Positions 30,138 through 42,214 are shown, counted from the stretch's first letter. The stretch: 64,000 bases of DNA from Vibrio gazogenes (GCF_023920225.1 NZ_CP092587.1:2542001-2606000), one strand, 5' to 3'. Numbers and translations: made by a program. The notes: a model not told the origin generated them from the sequence alone.

Positions 30138-30926
30138 TCAACGGATAATACCGCGTACAGACTGAACCAGAAAATCCAGAAAGACCTGAACAGCGGGACT
30201 TAATTGTGCTTCTTTTGCAATTTCCGTTTTTGCTTCATCCAGCTTGAGACCGCTGCGGTACAATAATTTATATGCACGGCGAATTGCATGAATATCAGAT
30301 TTTTCAAATCCGCGGCGTTTCAAACCTTCAATATTAACACCGAATGGAGAACAGTGGTTTCCCTGAGCTGTAACATAAGGCGGCACATCCTGAACAACAA
30401 TTGAACCACCACCCAACATTACATGTTCACCAATATGGCAAAACTGGTGAATCGCACACATCCCGCCCACAATCGCGTAATCACCAACTTTTACATGTCC
30501 GGCAAGTGTTGCATTATTAGCAAAAATACACCGATCACCAACGATACAATCGTGTGCCACATGCGCATTGATCATGAACAGATTATCACTTCCGACTTGC
30601 GTGATCCCCTGATCCTGTACAGTTCCCCGGTGCATTGTGACACTCTCACGAATCGTGTTGCGATCACCAATCACCAGTTGTGTTTCTTCACCTTTGTATT
30701 TTAAATCCTGGCAATCTTCACCTATTGAAGCGAACTGAAAAATACGATTATCCTGACCGATTTTCGTCGTGCCTTTGACAACGACATGGGACAGTAACTC
30801 GGTTCCATCACCGATTTCCACATTGCCTTCGACATAACAAAATGGACCGATTTTTACATTCGCACCGATCAGAGCACCATCTTCAATGACTGCTGTAGGG
30901 TGTATCTGAGCTGTTTCATGAATCAT
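30138..30926 (-). CDS. lpxA: UDP-N-acetylglucosamine acyltransferase
   Basis: LpxA puts the first 3-hydroxyacyl chain on UDP-GlcNAc in lipid A synthesis. The 262-aa protein is a left-handed beta-helix of hexapeptide repeats ([20 protein letters not shown] and on), with the catalytic His in [12 protein letters not shown] and a C-terminal helical domain. The start at 30926 gives the family N-terminus [12 protein letters not shown] and E. coli length (262 aa). It begins one base after the fabZ stop. Confidence 0.97.
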   Translation of the reverse strand: MIHETAQIHPTAVIEDGALIGANVKIGPFCYVEGNVEIGDGTELLSHVVVKGTTKIGQDNRIFQFASIGEDCQDLKYKGEETQLVIGDRNTIRESVTMHRGTVQDQGITQVGSDNLFMINAHVAHDCIVGDRCIFANNATLAGHVKVGDYAIVGGMCAIHQFCHIGEHVMLGGGSIVVQDVPPYVTAQGNHCSPFGVNIEGLKRRGFEKSDIHAIRRAYKLLYRSGLKLDEAKTEIAKEAQLSPAVQVFLDFLVQSVRGIIR

Positions 30927-30927
30927 A

Positions 30928-31386
30928 CTAAAACTCTCTGCGAGCACATTTTAGCTCCGCCGAACAAACGACTTCACCATCAACTTTTGCCACTCCGGTG
31001 AATAGTGCAATTCCCCGACGATCTTTCAGGAACTCCACTTCAACGATTAATTGATCTCCCGGAGTAACCGGTTTGCGAAACTTCGCATTATCAATACTAG
31101 CAAAATAATAAAGCTCATTCTCTTTAGGCGCACCAAAACTTTTAAATGCAAGTAAGCCGGTCGCCTGAGCCATCGCTTCAAGAATCATGACTCCCGGAAA
31201 CACCGGTAATTGAGGAAAATGTCCGGTGAACTGAGGCTCATTGAATGAAACATTTTTCAAGCCGACTAAATATTTCCCTTCCTCATAATCCATCACGCGA
31301 TCAATCAGCAAAAATGGGTAACGATGTGGAAGGAGTGTCTGAATCTCAGTGATATTCATCGTCTTATTTTCAGTAGTCAAAGTCAT
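30928..31386 (-). CDS. fabZ: (3R)-hydroxyacyl-ACP dehydratase FabZ
   Basis: FabZ dehydrates 3-hydroxyacyl-ACP in fatty-acid elongation and competes with LpxA/LpxD for the same hydroxyacyl-ACP pool. The hot-dog fold protein contains [14 protein letters not shown], the catalytic His in [13 protein letters not shown] and Glu in [12 protein letters not shown] start at 31386 (152 aa), where AGGA lies 4 bases upstream; longer in-frame extension to 31479 runs through an intergenic hairpin and is unlike the family. Confidence 0.95.
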   Translation of the reverse strand: MTLTTENKTMNITEIQTLLPHRYPFLLIDRVMDYEEGKYLVGLKNVSFNEPQFTGHFPQLPVFPGVMILEAMAQATGLLAFKSFGAPKENELYYFASIDNAKFRKPVTPGDQLIVEVEFLKDRRGIALFTGVAKVDGEVVCSAELKCARREF

Positions 31387-31429
31387 ATTCCTATATAAAT
31401 CAATAAAAACTAAAATGGGTATTGCCAAC

Positions 31430-31457
31430 AAAAAAGGCTCACACGATGCGAGCCTTT
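31430..31457 (-). terminator. Intrinsic terminator-like hairpin between lpxD and fabZ
   Basis: On the minus strand AAAGGCTCGCA and TGTGAGCCTTT pair (one mismatch) around a TCG loop, followed by six U. It is about 50 bp after the lpxD stop. Confidence 0.75.
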
Positions 31458-31508
31458 CTCTATATCCTTCCCCGCTCAATCAAATTCGGCTCAGGATACA
31501 TCGCAGAA

Positions 31509-32543
31509 TTAAGATTCCACTTGTTGCTCCAACTGTTGTTCAACGGCTTTCAACCGTTTATGCATATCTTCAATCCGAAGAACCCGGGCTGTCGTTTTAC
31601 GCCACTCTTTATTCGGTTGAAGAGGAATCCCTGAAGAATAGACACCTTTCTCAGGCAGACTCCGCATGACCATCGCCATGCCGGTAATCGTGACACCGTC
31701 TGCAATCTCAATATGCCCATTGATAACTGAAGCACCACCAACGACACAATATTTTCCTATCGTTGTACTTCCGGCAATAATCGTACCACCAGCCATTGCC
31801 GTACCATATCCGATGTGCACGTTATGTGCGATCTGCATCTGATTATCAAGGATAACATTTCCTTCAATAACCGTATCATCGAGTGTTCCCCGATCAATTG
31901 TCGTAGACGCACCGATTTCAACACGATCACCAATTCTGACGGTCCCCAACTGAGGAATTTTAATCCATTCCCCTTTTTCGTTGGCATAACCAAAACCATC
32001 AGAACCGATAACGGAACCCGATTGAATCAGACAATCAGAGCCGATCACCACCCGATGATAAATACTAACATTCGCCCATAGACGGGTATTGTTACCAATC
32101 TCTGCATATTGCCCAATAAAACAGCCGGCACCAATAACAACATTATCACCCAAAACGACACCGGATTCGATGACGGAATTGGCGCCAATCGAGACATTAC
32201 TTCCCAGAACAACATCTTCAGCAATGACAGCAGATGCAGCAATACCTGATGCAGGTGGCGGTGTGGTATCCAAAGCTTGGGCCACTTTTGCAAAAGCAAC
32301 ATATGGATCACTCACGACCAATACATTCTTTGGGCATTGCGACTGATGAGAAGCCTTGACCATGATTACCGATGCCTGACAGCCACCTAAATGCTGTGCA
32401 TATTTCGGATTCGATAAGAAAGTAATATCACCCTCTTTTGCGGTATTCATCGGGGCGACGGCCTCCACCGTAACGGTTGGGTCGCCAATTATTTCACCAT
32501 TGGTGATATCTGCCAGCTCGGCTAATGTCAGTTTTACCATCAT
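31509..32543 (-). CDS. lpxD: UDP-3-O-(3-hydroxymyristoyl)glucosamine N-acyltransferase
   Basis: LpxD adds the N-linked 3-hydroxyacyl chain in the third step of lipid A synthesis. The 344-aa protein has an N-terminal uridine-binding domain ([18 protein letters not shown]), a left-handed beta-helix of hexapeptide repeats ([20 protein letters not shown] and on) with the catalytic His region [17 protein letters not shown], and a C-terminal coiled helix. It lies 4 bp after skp with no clear ribosome-binding site, so coupling to skp is likely. Confidence 0.97.
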   Translation of the reverse strand: MMVKLTLAELADITNGEIIGDPTVTVEAVAPMNTAKEGDITFLSNPKYAQHLGGCQASVIMVKASHQSQCPKNVLVVSDPYVAFAKVAQALDTTPPPASGIAASAVIAEDVVLGSNVSIGANSVIESGVVLGDNVVIGAGCFIGQYAEIGNNTRLWANVSIYHRVVIGSDCLIQSGSVIGSDGFGYANEKGEWIKIPQLGTVRIGDRVEIGASTTIDRGTLDDTVIEGNVILDNQMQIAHNVHIGYGTAMAGGTIIAGSTTIGKYCVVGGASVINGHIEIADGVTITGMAMVMRSLPEKGVYSSGIPLQPNKEWRKTTARVLRIEDMHKRLKAVEQQLEQQVES

Positions 32544-32547
32544 ATAA

Positions 32548-33060
32548 TTATTTCAACGCTTTAATAACCTTGTCTGATAGATCATATTCGGGTTTACCAT
32601 ATTGCATAACCTGAGTATCAATGACCATATCAAAATCTTCTTTCTTAGCAATTTTTTCTACCGCATCATGAATGATTTTCAGTAGTTTGCCCTTTTCTTC
32701 TGCTTCTCTCTTAGAAGAGGCTTGTTCTAATGCTTGCGATTTAATTTTAAACTTACTATCAAGCTGTCCAATTTCGATGCGAAGTTTCTCGACATCACTT
32801 TCACTCATTAATGAACTGTCTCTTTTTAGTTTTTCAACTTTCTTTTTGGCTTCATTCCGAATGCTTTGTAACTCAGCAGCTTTATCCTGAAACTCCTGCT
32901 TCATTTTTTGCAGAACAACCTCTCTTTGAGGAAGCTGTTGGAACACTTTGGCAGTGTTGATATAGCCAATTTTCTGCGCAGCTTCGGCTGCCAGACTAAA
33001 ACATGACATGCTCAAAACAGCTAAACCAACACTGATCGCTTTGATATGATTCCTCACCAT
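32548..33060 (-). CDS. skp: Periplasmic chaperone Skp (OmpH)
   Basis: Skp holds unfolded outer-membrane proteins in the periplasm and passes them to the BAM complex. The 170-aa precursor has a signal peptide ([17 protein letters not shown]), then [17 protein letters not shown] and a long Lys/Glu/Gln-rich coiled coil that forms the trimer's tentacles. Start 33060 is set by AGGA 6 bases upstream. It sits between bamA and lpxD as in E. coli. Confidence 0.95.
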   Translation of the reverse strand: MVRNHIKAISVGLAVLSMSCFSLAAEAAQKIGYINTAKVFQQLPQREVVLQKMKQEFQDKAAELQSIRNEAKKKVEKLKRDSSLMSESDVEKLRIEIGQLDSKFKIKSQALEQASSKREAEEKGKLLKIIHDAVEKIAKKEDFDMVIDTQVMQYGKPEYDLSDKVIKALK

Positions 33061-33073
33061 TAATATCCTCATT

Positions 33074-35494
33074 TTAGAAAGTTTTACCTATCGTGAAGGA
33101 GAAGAATTCTTCATCATCTCCTTCATATTTCTTAATCGGCTTAGCAATTGCAAACACAAGTGGCCCCATTGGAGACATCCACTGCAATGCAGCCCCATAC
33201 GACGAGCGGTACTTCGTCGGATCAGAATAATCATAATAGTATGCGTTACCATAATCTGAACCACGATCATGATAATTAAATTCAGTATCCCAAACACTCG
33301 CCATATCATAGAAAACGCTGGTCCGTACCTGATTCTGAGCCTCTTCTGACACAAACGGTGTCGGCACAATCAACTCGGCACTGGCTTGCATCATCGCATT
33401 ACCACCAACCGATTTATCCGTTGCTGTTAATGTACCGTTGTTGCTATCGGCAAAGCTTTTAAAGACAGCTCTTGGGCCAGCCGAGTTTGAACTAAATCCT
33501 CGCAAAGTGGAGAATCCACCAGCATAAAAGTTCTCATAAAATGGGTAAAGGTTATCATTATCACCACTTTTCCCATAACCATTTCCGTAACCCAGTCTTC
33601 CTCTGAGCAGCAAGGTAAAATCGTGCTGTTTCGTCAGTGGGAAGTATTGTCTGACATTATATTGAGCCTTGAAATACTGAGTATCAGACCCCGGAACCGT
33701 GATCTTATAAGAAGCACGTTGATAATTTCCTTCCGTCGGGAAATAACCTTTATCGAGGTTGTTGCGTGTCCAAGTAAAATCGAGATCAAAATCGTCAGTC
33801 ACAAAATTAACAGTTGACCCCGTATTTGCATCGATTCCCTGAGACATCAAGAACTTTTCAATCTGTAAATAAGGAGACAGATTGCCAATCATGTTATGTG
33901 TATATCCGATACCAAACGCAAAACGGTTAAGTTCATCGTAAGGGAATCCCCATGTCAGACTGGTGCCATAGCTCTCATTGGTATAATCAACAATCCCGGC
34001 TTCCGACGCTTCAAATTCATTATAGAAAATCTTGCCTCCTAAGCTAACGCCATCCAAATTCCAATAAGGATCGTTATAGCTCAAAGTGACATTCTTCTGA
34101 TAATCATTAATTGTCGTTGTAATACCAACGCTGTTTCCGGTTCCCAGGAAGTTTTCTTGTTGTAGTCCGACCTGAAAACTCATACCTGATTCGGTACCAT
34201 AACCGATACCGAAATTGACACTACCTGAATTGGCTTCTTTGACGTTATAGACCAGATCGACCTGATCATCACTGCCGGGCACCCGAACGGTCTGTACATC
34301 AACCGTTTCAAAAAATCCCAGACGATTCAAACGTGTTTTACCGGCATCAATCGATTTAGAGTTCAGCCAACTACCTTCCATCTGACGCATTTCACGGCGA
34401 AGTACTTCATCTTTAGTGACGGTATTACCGACAAAACGAATGTCTCGAACATAAATCCGCTTTCCGGGAGATACTTGAACCACAAGAGAGACTTCTTGCT
34501 TGTCATCATCAAATTCAGGGATGGTTCGTACCGTCGGATAAGCATAGCCCGATTCACCAAGGATTTTCTTGATACTGCTTTCCATGGCTGTCACAGAAGA
34601 GCCTTTGTAGATATCTCCTTTTTCAAAAGGTACCAGCGTCTCGAACTCTTTTTCTTTGCCGATAAGGTTACCTCTAAAGGATACCTTTTTCACGGTATAA
34701 GGTCGGCCTTCATTTAAGTTCAGGGTAATATAAACACCCTTCTTATCAGGAGAGATTGAAACTTGAGTCGAATCAACCTGAAATTTCAGATACCCGCGAT
34801 CAAGATAAAACGACTTGAGTTTTTCCAAATCACCAGCAAGGATTTGCTTTTGATATTTATCTGAAGATAAGAAATTCCACCATGAGACATCGGCATTCAG
34901 ATCAAATCGTGCCAGTAACTCTTCATCACTGAACACATGATTACCAATAAAATTGATCTGCTGAATTTTGGCTGAAACACCTTCGGTAAACACAAATTTG
35001 AGGTCAGCCCGGTTACGCGGCAACGGTGTGACAACCGCCTTTACTGTGGCATTGTATTTTCCGACACTATAGTAGAAATCTTCCAGACCTTTTTCGATGT
35101 TACTCAGCGCAGTCCGATCAAGCGCTTCGCCAACCCGCACACCTGATGCTTTCAGGTTTTCGGTCAACTGTTCATCTTTAATGGCTTTGTTACCGGAGAA
35201 AGAGACACTAGAAATTGTTGGTCGCTCTTTGACTTCAACAACTAGCGTTCCCTTATCCCGAAAGACCCGAATATTTTCGAAGTTACCGGATGAATAGAGT
35301 GCCTTAATTAAATCGGCAATGTCCTGAGAGCCAACCGTGTCTCCGACACGAATAGGCATTTTCAATAATGCAGCACCAAGCGTAACACGTTGCAATCCAT
35401 CAACTTGAATGTCCTGAACAACAAACCGCTCGGCACCGTAAACAGACATACTGCTGACAAGCACTGTTGTCAGGATAAGCTTTTTTATCGCCAT
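33074..35494 (-). CDS. bamA: Outer membrane protein assembly factor BamA
   Basis: BamA is the central Omp85 insertase of the outer membrane. The 806-aa precursor has a signal peptide ([20 protein letters not shown]), five POTRA domains (first begins [15 protein letters not shown]), and a 16-strand barrel with the lid-lock motif in [16 protein letters not shown]. It ends in the C-terminal Phe of the beta-signal (FTIGKTF). I start at 35494; an upstream TTG at 35521 adds nine residues before the signal peptide. It follows rseP by about 50 bp. Confidence 0.97.
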   Translation of the reverse strand: MAIKKLILTTVLVSSMSVYGAERFVVQDIQVDGLQRVTLGAALLKMPIRVGDTVGSQDIADLIKALYSSGNFENIRVFRDKGTLVVEVKERPTISSVSFSGNKAIKDEQLTENLKASGVRVGEALDRTALSNIEKGLEDFYYSVGKYNATVKAVVTPLPRNRADLKFVFTEGVSAKIQQINFIGNHVFSDEELLARFDLNADVSWWNFLSSDKYQKQILAGDLEKLKSFYLDRGYLKFQVDSTQVSISPDKKGVYITLNLNEGRPYTVKKVSFRGNLIGKEKEFETLVPFEKGDIYKGSSVTAMESSIKKILGESGYAYPTVRTIPEFDDDKQEVSLVVQVSPGKRIYVRDIRFVGNTVTKDEVLRREMRQMEGSWLNSKSIDAGKTRLNRLGFFETVDVQTVRVPGSDDQVDLVYNVKEANSGSVNFGIGYGTESGMSFQVGLQQENFLGTGNSVGITTTINDYQKNVTLSYNDPYWNLDGVSLGGKIFYNEFEASEAGIVDYTNESYGTSLTWGFPYDELNRFAFGIGYTHNMIGNLSPYLQIEKFLMSQGIDANTGSTVNFVTDDFDLDFTWTRNNLDKGYFPTEGNYQRASYKITVPGSDTQYFKAQYNVRQYFPLTKQHDFTLLLRGRLGYGNGYGKSGDNDNLYPFYENFYAGGFSTLRGFSSNSAGPRAVFKSFADSNNGTLTATDKSVGGNAMMQASAELIVPTPFVSEEAQNQVRTSVFYDMASVWDTEFNYHDRGSDYGNAYYYDYSDPTKYRSSYGAALQWMSPMGPLVFAIAKPIKKYEGDDEEFFSFTIGKTF

Positions 35495-35545
35495 CGTTAT
35501 TCTAATTATTCCTTTGTACAACCATGCCCAATCAATGCAGATTCA

Positions 35546-36904
35546 TCACAGGCGTGTAAAATCATTAAACATGGCGATTGCCATGAGTGAAAAAATAATT
35601 GCGCCACCGATTCGGTACCCAATCTCTTGTACCTTTTCCGGAACAGGATGTCTGGTAATCGCCTCAATTGCAAAAAACATCAGATGTCCTCCATCCAACA
35701 TCGGAAGCGGCACTAAATTGATGATTCCTAGGTTAATGCTAATTAATGCCAAAAATCCTAAGAAATAAACCAATCCATATTCTGCTGTTGTTCCTGCCCC
35801 TTTCGCGATAGAAATCGGCCCACTTAAATTATTCAGTCCGACATCACCAACCAACAGTTTTTTCAACATGCTGAGGGTCAGATTAATCACTTGCCCCGTT
35901 TTTTCAACGGCCTTCGGAACAGCCTCAAAAACACCGTACTGTAAATTATAGCGATAATTTTCCGGCCACTGCCCCACTGTCGGAGAGATTCCTGCAAAAC
36001 CGATGGTTCGCCCATCAGATAATGTTTTAGCGTTCGGAATCATTGTGATATCAAGATACTGTCCATCTCTTAATACCGACAGTTCCAGAGGCTTATTCGG
36101 ACTGCTTTGTACCGACTGAACCAACTGTTGCCACGAAGACACGTCTTTACCATCGATAGTGACAATCCTATCACCTTTTGTTAATCCGGCGACAGCGCCT
36201 GCACCTTCGTCAATCACCTGTTCCAAAACCGTTGAGACCTTCGGTGAATATGGCTTAAAACCAAGAGCCTTCATTGGAGACTCTTTTTCTGGATCAAAGT
36301 TCCATGTTGACAGGTCGAGATGCAAAATTTCTTGGTGACCGATAGCATCAGGTTCACGAACCGTGAGGGTCATCTGCGCATCACCAATATGAGAAATGAG
36401 AGCCATATTGACCGATTCCCAATTCCCTGTTTCAACGCCAGACACCGACTGAATTTCCATACCGGAACGTAATCCGGCATCCGCAACAATCGATGTCGGG
36501 GCGACTTCACCGACGACCGGTTTTACCGCAGGAATACCGATACAATAAACGGCCCAATAGGCGAAAACAGCAAACAGAAAATTAAAGACTGGTCCGGCGG
36601 CAACAATTGCGGTCCGTCTCCATAAATTTTTCCGGTCAAAAGCCAGATGTTGCAAGTGTTCAGGAACATCAGCCACCCGACTATCGAGCATCTTCACATA
36701 TCCCCCTAACGGGATCACTGAAATGCTATATTCAGTTCCATCTTTGGCGATCCGACGCCAAATCGAGCGTCCAAACCCAATTGAAAATTTCTCGACCTTG
36801 ACCCCGCAGCGCCGTGCAACCCAGAAATGACCAAATTCATGAACGGCAACCAGTATGCCTAATGCCAGAATGAATGAAATGAGGTTCCACAGAATACTGT
36901 TCAT
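35546..36904 (-). CDS. rseP: Site-2 intramembrane protease RseP
   Basis: RseP cuts RseA after DegS, freeing sigma-E, and clears remnant signal peptides. The 452-aa protein has the zinc motif HEFGH at residues 22-26 in the first membrane helix, two PDZ domains (around [20 protein letters not shown] and [19 protein letters not shown]), the LDG motif in [12 protein letters not shown] and a final helix. Its ATG overlaps the dxr stop by four bases, so the two are translationally coupled. Confidence 0.97.
   Translation of the reverse strand: MNSILWNLISFILALGILVAVHEFGHFWVARRCGVKVEKFSIGFGRSIWRRIAKDGTEYSISVIPLGGYVKMLDSRVADVPEHLQHLAFDRKNLWRRTAIVAAGPVFNFLFAVFAYWAVYCIGIPAVKPVVGEVAPTSIVADAGLRSGMEIQSVSGVETGNWESVNMALISHIGDAQMTLTVREPDAIGHQEILHLDLSTWNFDPEKESPMKALGFKPYSPKVSTVLEQVIDEGAGAVAGLTKGDRIVTIDGKDVSSWQQLVQSVQSSPNKPLELSVLRDGQYLDITMIPNAKTLSDGRTIGFAGISPTVGQWPENYRYNLQYGVFEAVPKAVEKTGQVINLTLSMLKKLLVGDVGLNNLSGPISIAKGAGTTAEYGLVYFLGFLALISINLGIINLVPLPMLDGGHLMFFAIEAITRHPVPEKVQEIGYRIGGAIIFSLMAIAMFNDFTRL
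36270..36303 (-). promoter_or_regulatory. Possible sigma-E promoter inside rseP
   Basis: On the minus strand GGAACTT (36303-36297), the sigma-E -35 consensus, is followed after 16 bases by TCTCC, a partial -10. It would read toward bamA, about 780 bp away. The bases also encode WNFDPEKES of RseP, so a chance match cannot be excluded. Confidence 0.25.
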
Positions 36905-38112
36905 AACGAATACTCTTTGACTAATTGCTGTGCCGATTGTCGCGCTATCTTATCGATCTCCAGTAAAGATTCCAAATTCATGACAGAAGATGCGCTTGCT
37001 GTTGCACATACCTTCGACAAAACGCGCTCATTAATCACAGCAATATCTGTAAAACGAATCCCACGATTTAAAAATGCATCAACAGCAATTTCATTCGCGG
37101 CATTCAGCGACGTCGTCGCGTGTTGCCCCTCGTAACAAGCATCAATCGCCAACTGTAAACAAGGATAGCGCGCCATATCAGCCTGCATGAACGTCAGCTC
37201 ACTCAACTGAGAAAAATCCAATGGCGCAACGCCCGACGAAAGCCGCTGTTCAGGATACCCCAGCACATGAGCAATCGGTGTTGCCATGTCTGGCTCTCCC
37301 ATCTGAGCAATCACACTCCCATCACGATACTGAACCATAGAATGAATCACAGACTGAGGATGAATCAGAACTTTAAGCTGATCGCGCGAAGTATTAAACA
37401 ACCATTTCGCTTCGATATACTCAAGCCCTTTATTCATCATTGTGGCTGAATCAACAGAAATTTTAGGCCCCATAGACCAATTAGGATGAGCGATGGCCTG
37501 TTCTGGCGTAACATCAGAAAGAGTATGGATCGGGGTATAACGAAATGGCCCGCCAGAACCGGTTAACAAGAGATGAGAGATGCCACTTTCGGCCAGATTG
37601 CACCGTCCTAAAACTTGTTGGCAATTCGAAGGAAGTGATTGAAAAATAGCATTGTGTTCACTGTCAACAGGAAGCAACTGAGCTCCGTACTCTTCGACAG
37701 CATTGATAAATAACTGACCGGACATCACTAAGGCTTCTTTATTTGCCAGTAACACCCGTTTTCCAGCTTTAATAGCAGACATTGTCGGTAGCAATCCGGC
37801 AGCACCAACAATCGCAGACATCACTGTATCGACCTCATTAAGCGCCGCAACGTCACACATTGCCTGTATACCGGACAAGACCTCCGTCTTCACGGCATCG
37901 GTCTGTAAACGCAACCGCAGTTGATGAGCGGCCTGCTCTGATGCCATCACAGCATATTGTGGTTGCCAACGACAGCACAGTTGATACATTTTCTCAACAT
38001 CACTGCCGGCAACTAAAGCGACGACAGAGAATCGTTCGGGATTTTCTTCCATGACCCGAAGCGTACTGGCACCAATGGAGCCTGTAGCGCCTAAAATAGT
38101 TAATTTACGCAT
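36901..38112 (-). CDS. dxr: 1-deoxy-D-xylulose 5-phosphate reductoisomerase
   Basis: Dxr (IspC) makes 2-C-methyl-D-erythritol 4-phosphate with NADPH in the MEP isoprenoid pathway. The 403-aa protein starts [17 protein letters not shown] (Rossmann loop) and carries [23 protein letters not shown] (metal-binding Asp/Glu) and [18 protein letters not shown] use 38112 because the family begins here; ATG codons at 38145/38142 would add 10-11 residues, and neither site has a convincing Shine-Dalgarno. Confidence 0.94.
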   Translation of the reverse strand: MRKLTILGATGSIGASTLRVMEENPERFSVVALVAGSDVEKMYQLCCRWQPQYAVMASEQAAHQLRLRLQTDAVKTEVLSGIQAMCDVAALNEVDTVMSAIVGAAGLLPTMSAIKAGKRVLLANKEALVMSGQLFINAVEEYGAQLLPVDSEHNAIFQSLPSNCQQVLGRCNLAESGISHLLLTGSGGPFRYTPIHTLSDVTPEQAIAHPNWSMGPKISVDSATMMNKGLEYIEAKWLFNTSRDQLKVLIHPQSVIHSMVQYRDGSVIAQMGEPDMATPIAHVLGYPEQRLSSGVAPLDFSQLSELTFMQADMARYPCLQLAIDACYEGQHATTSLNAANEIAVDAFLNRGIRFTDIAVINERVLSKVCATASASSVMNLESLLEIDKIARQSAQQLVKEYSL

Positions 38113-38179
38113 AAAAGAAATCGTATCACTCTTTTGGGACATCATTGCAAAATCCGAACAGCACCAGCGACCAACTCAA

Positions 38180-39022
38180 CTACACCTGAAAGTACAGGAA
38201 TGCAAATACAGGAAATGCGGCAGTCAAACTATCAATGCGATCTAAAATACCACCATGCCCGGGAATAATATGACTACTGTCTTTGATTCCTGCGACACGC
38301 TTAAACATACTCTCGACCAAGTCACCGAGTACAGAGAAAATAACTGTCAATAGAATTGTCACTAACATCATACTCGTACTTGAAAAGTGCAATTCAAACC
38401 ATTCCACCAATCCAAAAGCAACGAGACATGCAGCCACAACCCCACCAATTAAACCTTCGATGGTTTTATTCGGGCTCACTTCTGGTGCCATTTTATGCTT
38501 GCCAAAAAATCGGCCAGAAAAATAAGCAGCACTATCTGCCACCCAAACAATCAGACAAACAAAAAGAACCAGCTTTGCACCGTGGTACGGGTCAACGGAT
38601 AATCCTTCCGTTCTTAACAATAAAACACTCCAGAAGAATGGAATGAGTGTGAGTAACCCAAATAGATGTTTGAGTCCTTTCGAATGCTCCCAAAGTGGTC
38701 GGGATTTTGGATAAGAAACAGCAAGATAGCTTGCGATAAACCACCACAGAAAGCCACTCCATAACAGAGCTTGGTAAGGCAGCGGGAGAGCATGATTCAT
38801 CGAAAAGTTTTCAGGCAAACACCACAAACTAAAACCACCGATAAAAACGGCTGGCAGCAGCGAAATAAGACGAGCATCTAAACTAATAAATTGTGTCCAT
38901 TCCCAAAAACCAAGCAACGCTAACAGAGCCAATGCAGCGATGAAAATACTCAACGGTAATTTAAAAATCCCTAATATAACTAGGGGAGCCAACACCAAGG
39001 CGGTAATAATTCTCAGCTTCAA
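38180..39022 (-). CDS. cdsA: Phosphatidate cytidylyltransferase
   Basis: CdsA makes CDP-diacylglycerol, the precursor of all phospholipids, in the inner membrane. The 280-aa protein has about eight hydrophobic segments and the family signature near the end (ESMFKRVAGIKDSSHIIPGHGG, shown here as separate conserved parts KRVAGIKDSS and PGHGGILDRIDS). It lies 11 bp after uppS. Confidence 0.96.
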   Translation of the reverse strand: MKLRIITALVLAPLVILGIFKLPLSIFIAALALLALLGFWEWTQFISLDARLISLLPAVFIGGFSLWCLPENFSMNHALPLPYQALLWSGFLWWFIASYLAVSYPKSRPLWEHSKGLKHLFGLLTLIPFFWSVLLLRTEGLSVDPYHGAKLVLFVCLIVWVADSAAYFSGRFFGKHKMAPEVSPNKTIEGLIGGVVAACLVAFGLVEWFELHFSSTSMMLVTILLTVIFSVLGDLVESMFKRVAGIKDSSHIIPGHGGILDRIDSLTAAFPVFAFLYFQV

Positions 39023-39033
39023 ATCCTGAACCT

Positions 39034-39789
39034 TTATCTTTTATCCATCATTGCTTTAATTTGTTCACCGGTGCACCCGAAACGTCGTTCACGATTCACA
39101 AACCAAGTCATTGCTTCAATTAAGCTTTCTTCATTAAAATCAGGCCAAAAAGTCGGCGTAAAATACAACTCAGCGTAAGCAAGTTGCCACAACATAAAAT
39201 TACTGATCCGGCATTCACCACTCGTTCTAATCAACAAATCAACATTTGGCAAATCAGACATCGTCATATGTTGAGCCAGGATATTTTCGGTAATGTCAGA
39301 TGGCGTCAAAACGCCTGTCGCAACTTTTTCAGCGACTTGCCGCGCGGCTTGAGTTATATCCCATTGACCACCATAGTTGGCTGCGATATTCACAACCATT
39401 CCAGTATTCTGAGCCGTCAACATTTCTGTCTGAGCAATTTTATCCTGTAAGCGAGAATTAAAGCGAGAGGTATCACCAATGACCCGTAATCGGAGATTAT
39501 TTTTGTGAAGTTTCTTTGCTTCTGTAGACAACGCTGTAATAAATAACTCCATCAACACCCCGACTTCATCTTCAGGTCGTCGCCAATTTTCGCTACTAAA
39601 AGCAAATAAAGTGACCGCCTGAATGCCAAGTTGGGCTGCTGTCGTTATCGTTTTCCTTACCGCTTTGACACCATTTTTATGTCCAAAAACCCTCGGTTTT
39701 CCCCGAGCTTTAGCCCATCGTCCATTACCATCCATAATAATAGCAATATGTTGGGGAAGTGCTTCAGACGAGAGTTGTGATTTTTGCAT
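39034..39789 (-). CDS. uppS: Undecaprenyl diphosphate synthase
   Basis: UppS (IspU) condenses isopentenyl diphosphates onto farnesyl diphosphate to give the C55 carrier for peptidoglycan and O-antigen. The protein contains [16 protein letters not shown] with the catalytic Asp, [11 protein letters not shown] and the C-terminal [15 protein letters not shown] and [10 protein letters not shown]. The ATG at 39789 (251 aa) is preferred over an upstream TTG at 39810. A terminator separates it from frr upstream. Confidence 0.96.
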   Translation of the reverse strand: MQKSQLSSEALPQHIAIIMDGNGRWAKARGKPRVFGHKNGVKAVRKTITTAAQLGIQAVTLFAFSSENWRRPEDEVGVLMELFITALSTEAKKLHKNNLRLRVIGDTSRFNSRLQDKIAQTEMLTAQNTGMVVNIAANYGGQWDITQAARQVAEKVATGVLTPSDITENILAQHMTMSDLPNVDLLIRTSGECRISNFMLWQLAYAELYFTPTFWPDFNEESLIEAMTWFVNRERRFGCTGEQIKAMMDKR

Positions 39790-39825
39790 AAGAAACGAAT
39801 TGATTTTCAATAAAATATGTCAAAC

Positions 39826-39858
39826 AAAAAGGCGCTGTACTGGTTTTGCGCAGCGCCT
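39826..39858 (-). terminator. Terminator of frr
   Basis: On the minus strand AGGCGCTG and CAGCGCCT form an 8-bp GC-rich stem with a 12-13-nt loop, followed by TTTTTG. It lies between frr and uppS. Confidence 0.75.
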
Positions 39859-39880
39859 CAATTATATATGGAAAGACCAA

Positions 39881-40438
39881 TTAAACTTCCATCAACTCTT
39901 TTTCTTTCGCAGCAAGAACATCATCGATATTCTTCACCGCAACATCAGTCAATTTTTGGATGTCATCTTGGGCTTTACGTTCTTCATCTTCTGAAATTTC
40001 TTTATCTTTCAATAGATTTTTCAGCTCAGTGTTAGCATCACGACGAATATTACGTACCGCAACCCTACCACCTTCTGCTTCTCCGCGAACAATTTTAACC
40101 AAATCACGACGACGTTCTTCCGTCAACGCTGGCAGAGGAACGCGAATGACAGTACCGGCAGACATTGGGTTTAATCCCAGATCAGACATCATAATGGCTT
40201 TTTCTACCTTTGGTGCCAATTCTTTGTCAAAAACTGTAATCGCAAGTGTTCTTGAATCTTCGGCAATGACGTTCGCAACCTGATTCAATGGTGTCGATGC
40301 GCCATAGTATTCTACGGAAATGCCAGAAAGCAAACTGGGATGGGCTCGCCCTGTACGAACTTTAGATAGGTTATTTTTGAGCGCGTCTACACTCTTATCC
40401 ATTCTCTCTTGAGCGTCTTTTTTGATTTCATTAATCAC
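39881..40438 (-). CDS. frr: Ribosome recycling factor
   Basis: RRF with EF-G splits ribosomes after termination. The 185-aa protein starts [24 protein letters not shown] and includes [12 protein letters not shown], the hinge to domain II, and the C-terminal three-helix part [20 protein letters not shown]. Length equals E. coli RRF. It follows pyrH by 34 bp and ends in a terminator. Confidence 0.98.
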   Translation of the reverse strand: MINEIKKDAQERMDKSVDALKNNLSKVRTGRAHPSLLSGISVEYYGASTPLNQVANVIAEDSRTLAITVFDKELAPKVEKAIMMSDLGLNPMSAGTVIRVPLPALTEERRRDLVKIVRGEAEGGRVAVRNIRRDANTELKNLLKDKEISEDEERKAQDDIQKLTDVAVKNIDDVLAAKEKELMEV

Positions 40439-40472
40439 ATTATCACCTTAATTCTTACTCAACCTATAAAGA

Positions 40473-41210
40473 TTACAATGAAGCCTTGTTGTTTATGAGT
40501 GTCCCTTCAGCTTCACCCATCACAATACGACGCAGAGCTCCGGGTTTATTCATATTAAAGACTCGGATTGGCATTTGATGATCTCTGGCAAGCGTGAAGG
40601 CTGCCAAATCCATGACCCGTAGTTCCTTTTCAAGGACATCGTTATAAGTCAGCCTATCATACAGTTCTGCATCAGGGTTTGCTACCGGATCCGCACTATA
40701 AACACCATCAACTTTTGTGGCTTTGAGCACAACATCAGCTTCAATTTCAATACCACGTAAACATGCAGCAGAATCGGTTGTAAAGAAAGGGTTACCGGTT
40801 CCTGCTGAAAAGATCACCACGCGTCCCTGACGAAGCTGACTGATCGCATTGGCCCAATTATAATTATCACACACACCATTCAGTGGAATAGCAGACATGA
40901 CTCGGGCATTGACATAAGCGCGATGCAGTGCGTCACGCATCGCCAGCCCGTTCATGACGGTTGCCAGCATCCCCATATGATCACCAACAACACGATTCAT
41001 CCCTGCTTTGGCAAGTCCTTCGCCACGAAATAGGTTGCCACCACCAATCACAACACCGACCTGAACGCCTAACTCAACCAGTTCTTTCACTTCCTGAGCC
41101 ATCCGATCAAGCACGGTCGGGTCAATACCAAAGCCTTGCTCACCTTGCAGAGCTTCACCACTGAGTTTTAACAAAATACGTTGATATGCAGGTTTCGGAT
41201 TCGTTGTCAT
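40473..41210 (-). CDS. pyrH: UMP kinase
   Basis: PyrH phosphorylates UMP to UDP and is a hexameric amino-acid-kinase-fold enzyme. The 245-aa protein shows [47 protein letters not shown] and [13 protein letters not shown]. It sits between tsf and frr in the usual order. Confidence 0.98.
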   Translation of the reverse strand: MTTNPKPAYQRILLKLSGEALQGEQGFGIDPTVLDRMAQEVKELVELGVQVGVVIGGGNLFRGEGLAKAGMNRVVGDHMGMLATVMNGLAMRDALHRAYVNARVMSAIPLNGVCDNYNWANAISQLRQGRVVIFSAGTGNPFFTTDSAACLRGIEIEADVVLKATKVDGVYSADPVANPDAELYDRLTYNDVLEKELRVMDLAAFTLARDHQMPIRVFNMNKPGALRRIVMGEAEGTLINNKASL

Positions 41211-41319
41211 GGTGTTTTACCTTCTCAAGAAAGTTATTCATCGATTAATGGTCATGAATAGATGCTTGCAGACAATTATAAACACATATTCATCACAATT
41301 AATGATGGTTTCATTCGTG

Positions 41320-41347
41320 AAAAGACCGTAGCAATAGCCACGGTCCT
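41320..41347 (-). terminator. Terminator of rpsB-tsf
   Basis: On the minus strand GACCGTGGC and GCTACGGTC pair (one mismatch) around a TATT loop and are followed by TTTTC, directly after the tsf stop. It precedes pyrH, which must therefore rely on readthrough or its own promoter. Confidence 0.75.
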
Positions 41348-41371
41348 TTTAATCGCTTCACGAATCAGAAA

Positions 41372-42214
41372 TTAACCTTTCTGAGCCAGTGCAACTTCTT
41401 CAGCAAAACTTAGGCTTTCTTTCTTTTCAATACCTTCACCGACTTCAAGACGGACAAACGCAGAAACAGAAGCACCTTTTTCTTTCAAAATTTCGCCGAC
41501 GGATTTCTTCGGTTCCATGACGAAAGCCTGACCGGTCAGAGAGATTTCGCCTGTGAATTTCTTCATCCGGCCTGTAACCATCTTCTCTGCGATTTCTTTT
41601 GGCTTACCTTCATTCATTGCGATTTCGACTTGAACGTCACGTTCTTTCGCAACAACATCAGCAGGTACATCGTCCGGTGTCACATACTCAGGGCTAGATG
41701 CAGCAACGTGCATTGCGATGTGCTTGAGTGTTTCAGCGTCACCTTCACCAGCAACAACAACACCAATTTTTTCACCGTGGCGATAAGACGCGATCGCTGA
41801 ACCTTCAATATACTCAACACGACGGATAGTGACGTTTTCACCAATTTTTGCAACCAGTGCAACACGCGTGTCTTCAAATTTAGCCTGTAGCTCTTCTACA
41901 GATGCTTTAGAAGCGAGGGCTTCAGCAGCCACTTCATGGGCAAATGCGCTAAAGTTTTCATCTTTCGCAACAAAGTCAGTTTGGCAGTTCACTTCAAGAA
42001 GAGCGGCAGAGCCTTCACCTTCTTTGATAATAATAGTACCTTCAGCTGCCAGATTACCTGCTTTTTTAGCAGCTTTAGCAGCACCACTTTTACGCATGTT
42101 TTCGATTGCAAGTTCAATGTCGCCGTCTGTTTCAACAAGCGCTTTCTTACATTCCATCATACCTGCGCCAGTACGCTCGCGCAGTTCTTTTACTAGAGCA
42201 GCAGTAACAGCCAT
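41372..42214 (-). CDS. tsf: Elongation factor Ts
   Basis: EF-Ts is the nucleotide exchange factor for EF-Tu. The 280-aa protein starts [20 protein letters not shown] with ECKKAL, has the EF-Tu contact [10 protein letters not shown], and a C-terminal coiled-coil and module ending EEVALAQKG. It is downstream of rpsB, from which it is separated by a hairpin. Confidence 0.98.
   Translation of the reverse strand: MAVTAALVKELRERTGAGMMECKKALVETDGDIELAIENMRKSGAAKAAKKAGNLAAEGTIIIKEGEGSAALLEVNCQTDFVAKDENFSAFAHEVAAEALASKASVEELQAKFEDTRVALVAKIGENVTIRRVEYIEGSAIASYRHGEKIGVVVAGEGDAETLKHIAMHVAASSPEYVTPDDVPADVVAKERDVQVEIAMNEGKPKEIAEKMVTGRMKKFTGEISLTGQAFVMEPKKSVGEILKEKGASVSAFVRLEVGEGIEKKESLSFAEEVALAQKG

Noticed and set aside
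30088-31457. Repeated hairpins in the lpx region as mobile REP/ERIC elements
   Set aside because: The stems differ in sequence and each fits an intrinsic terminator with a U tract.
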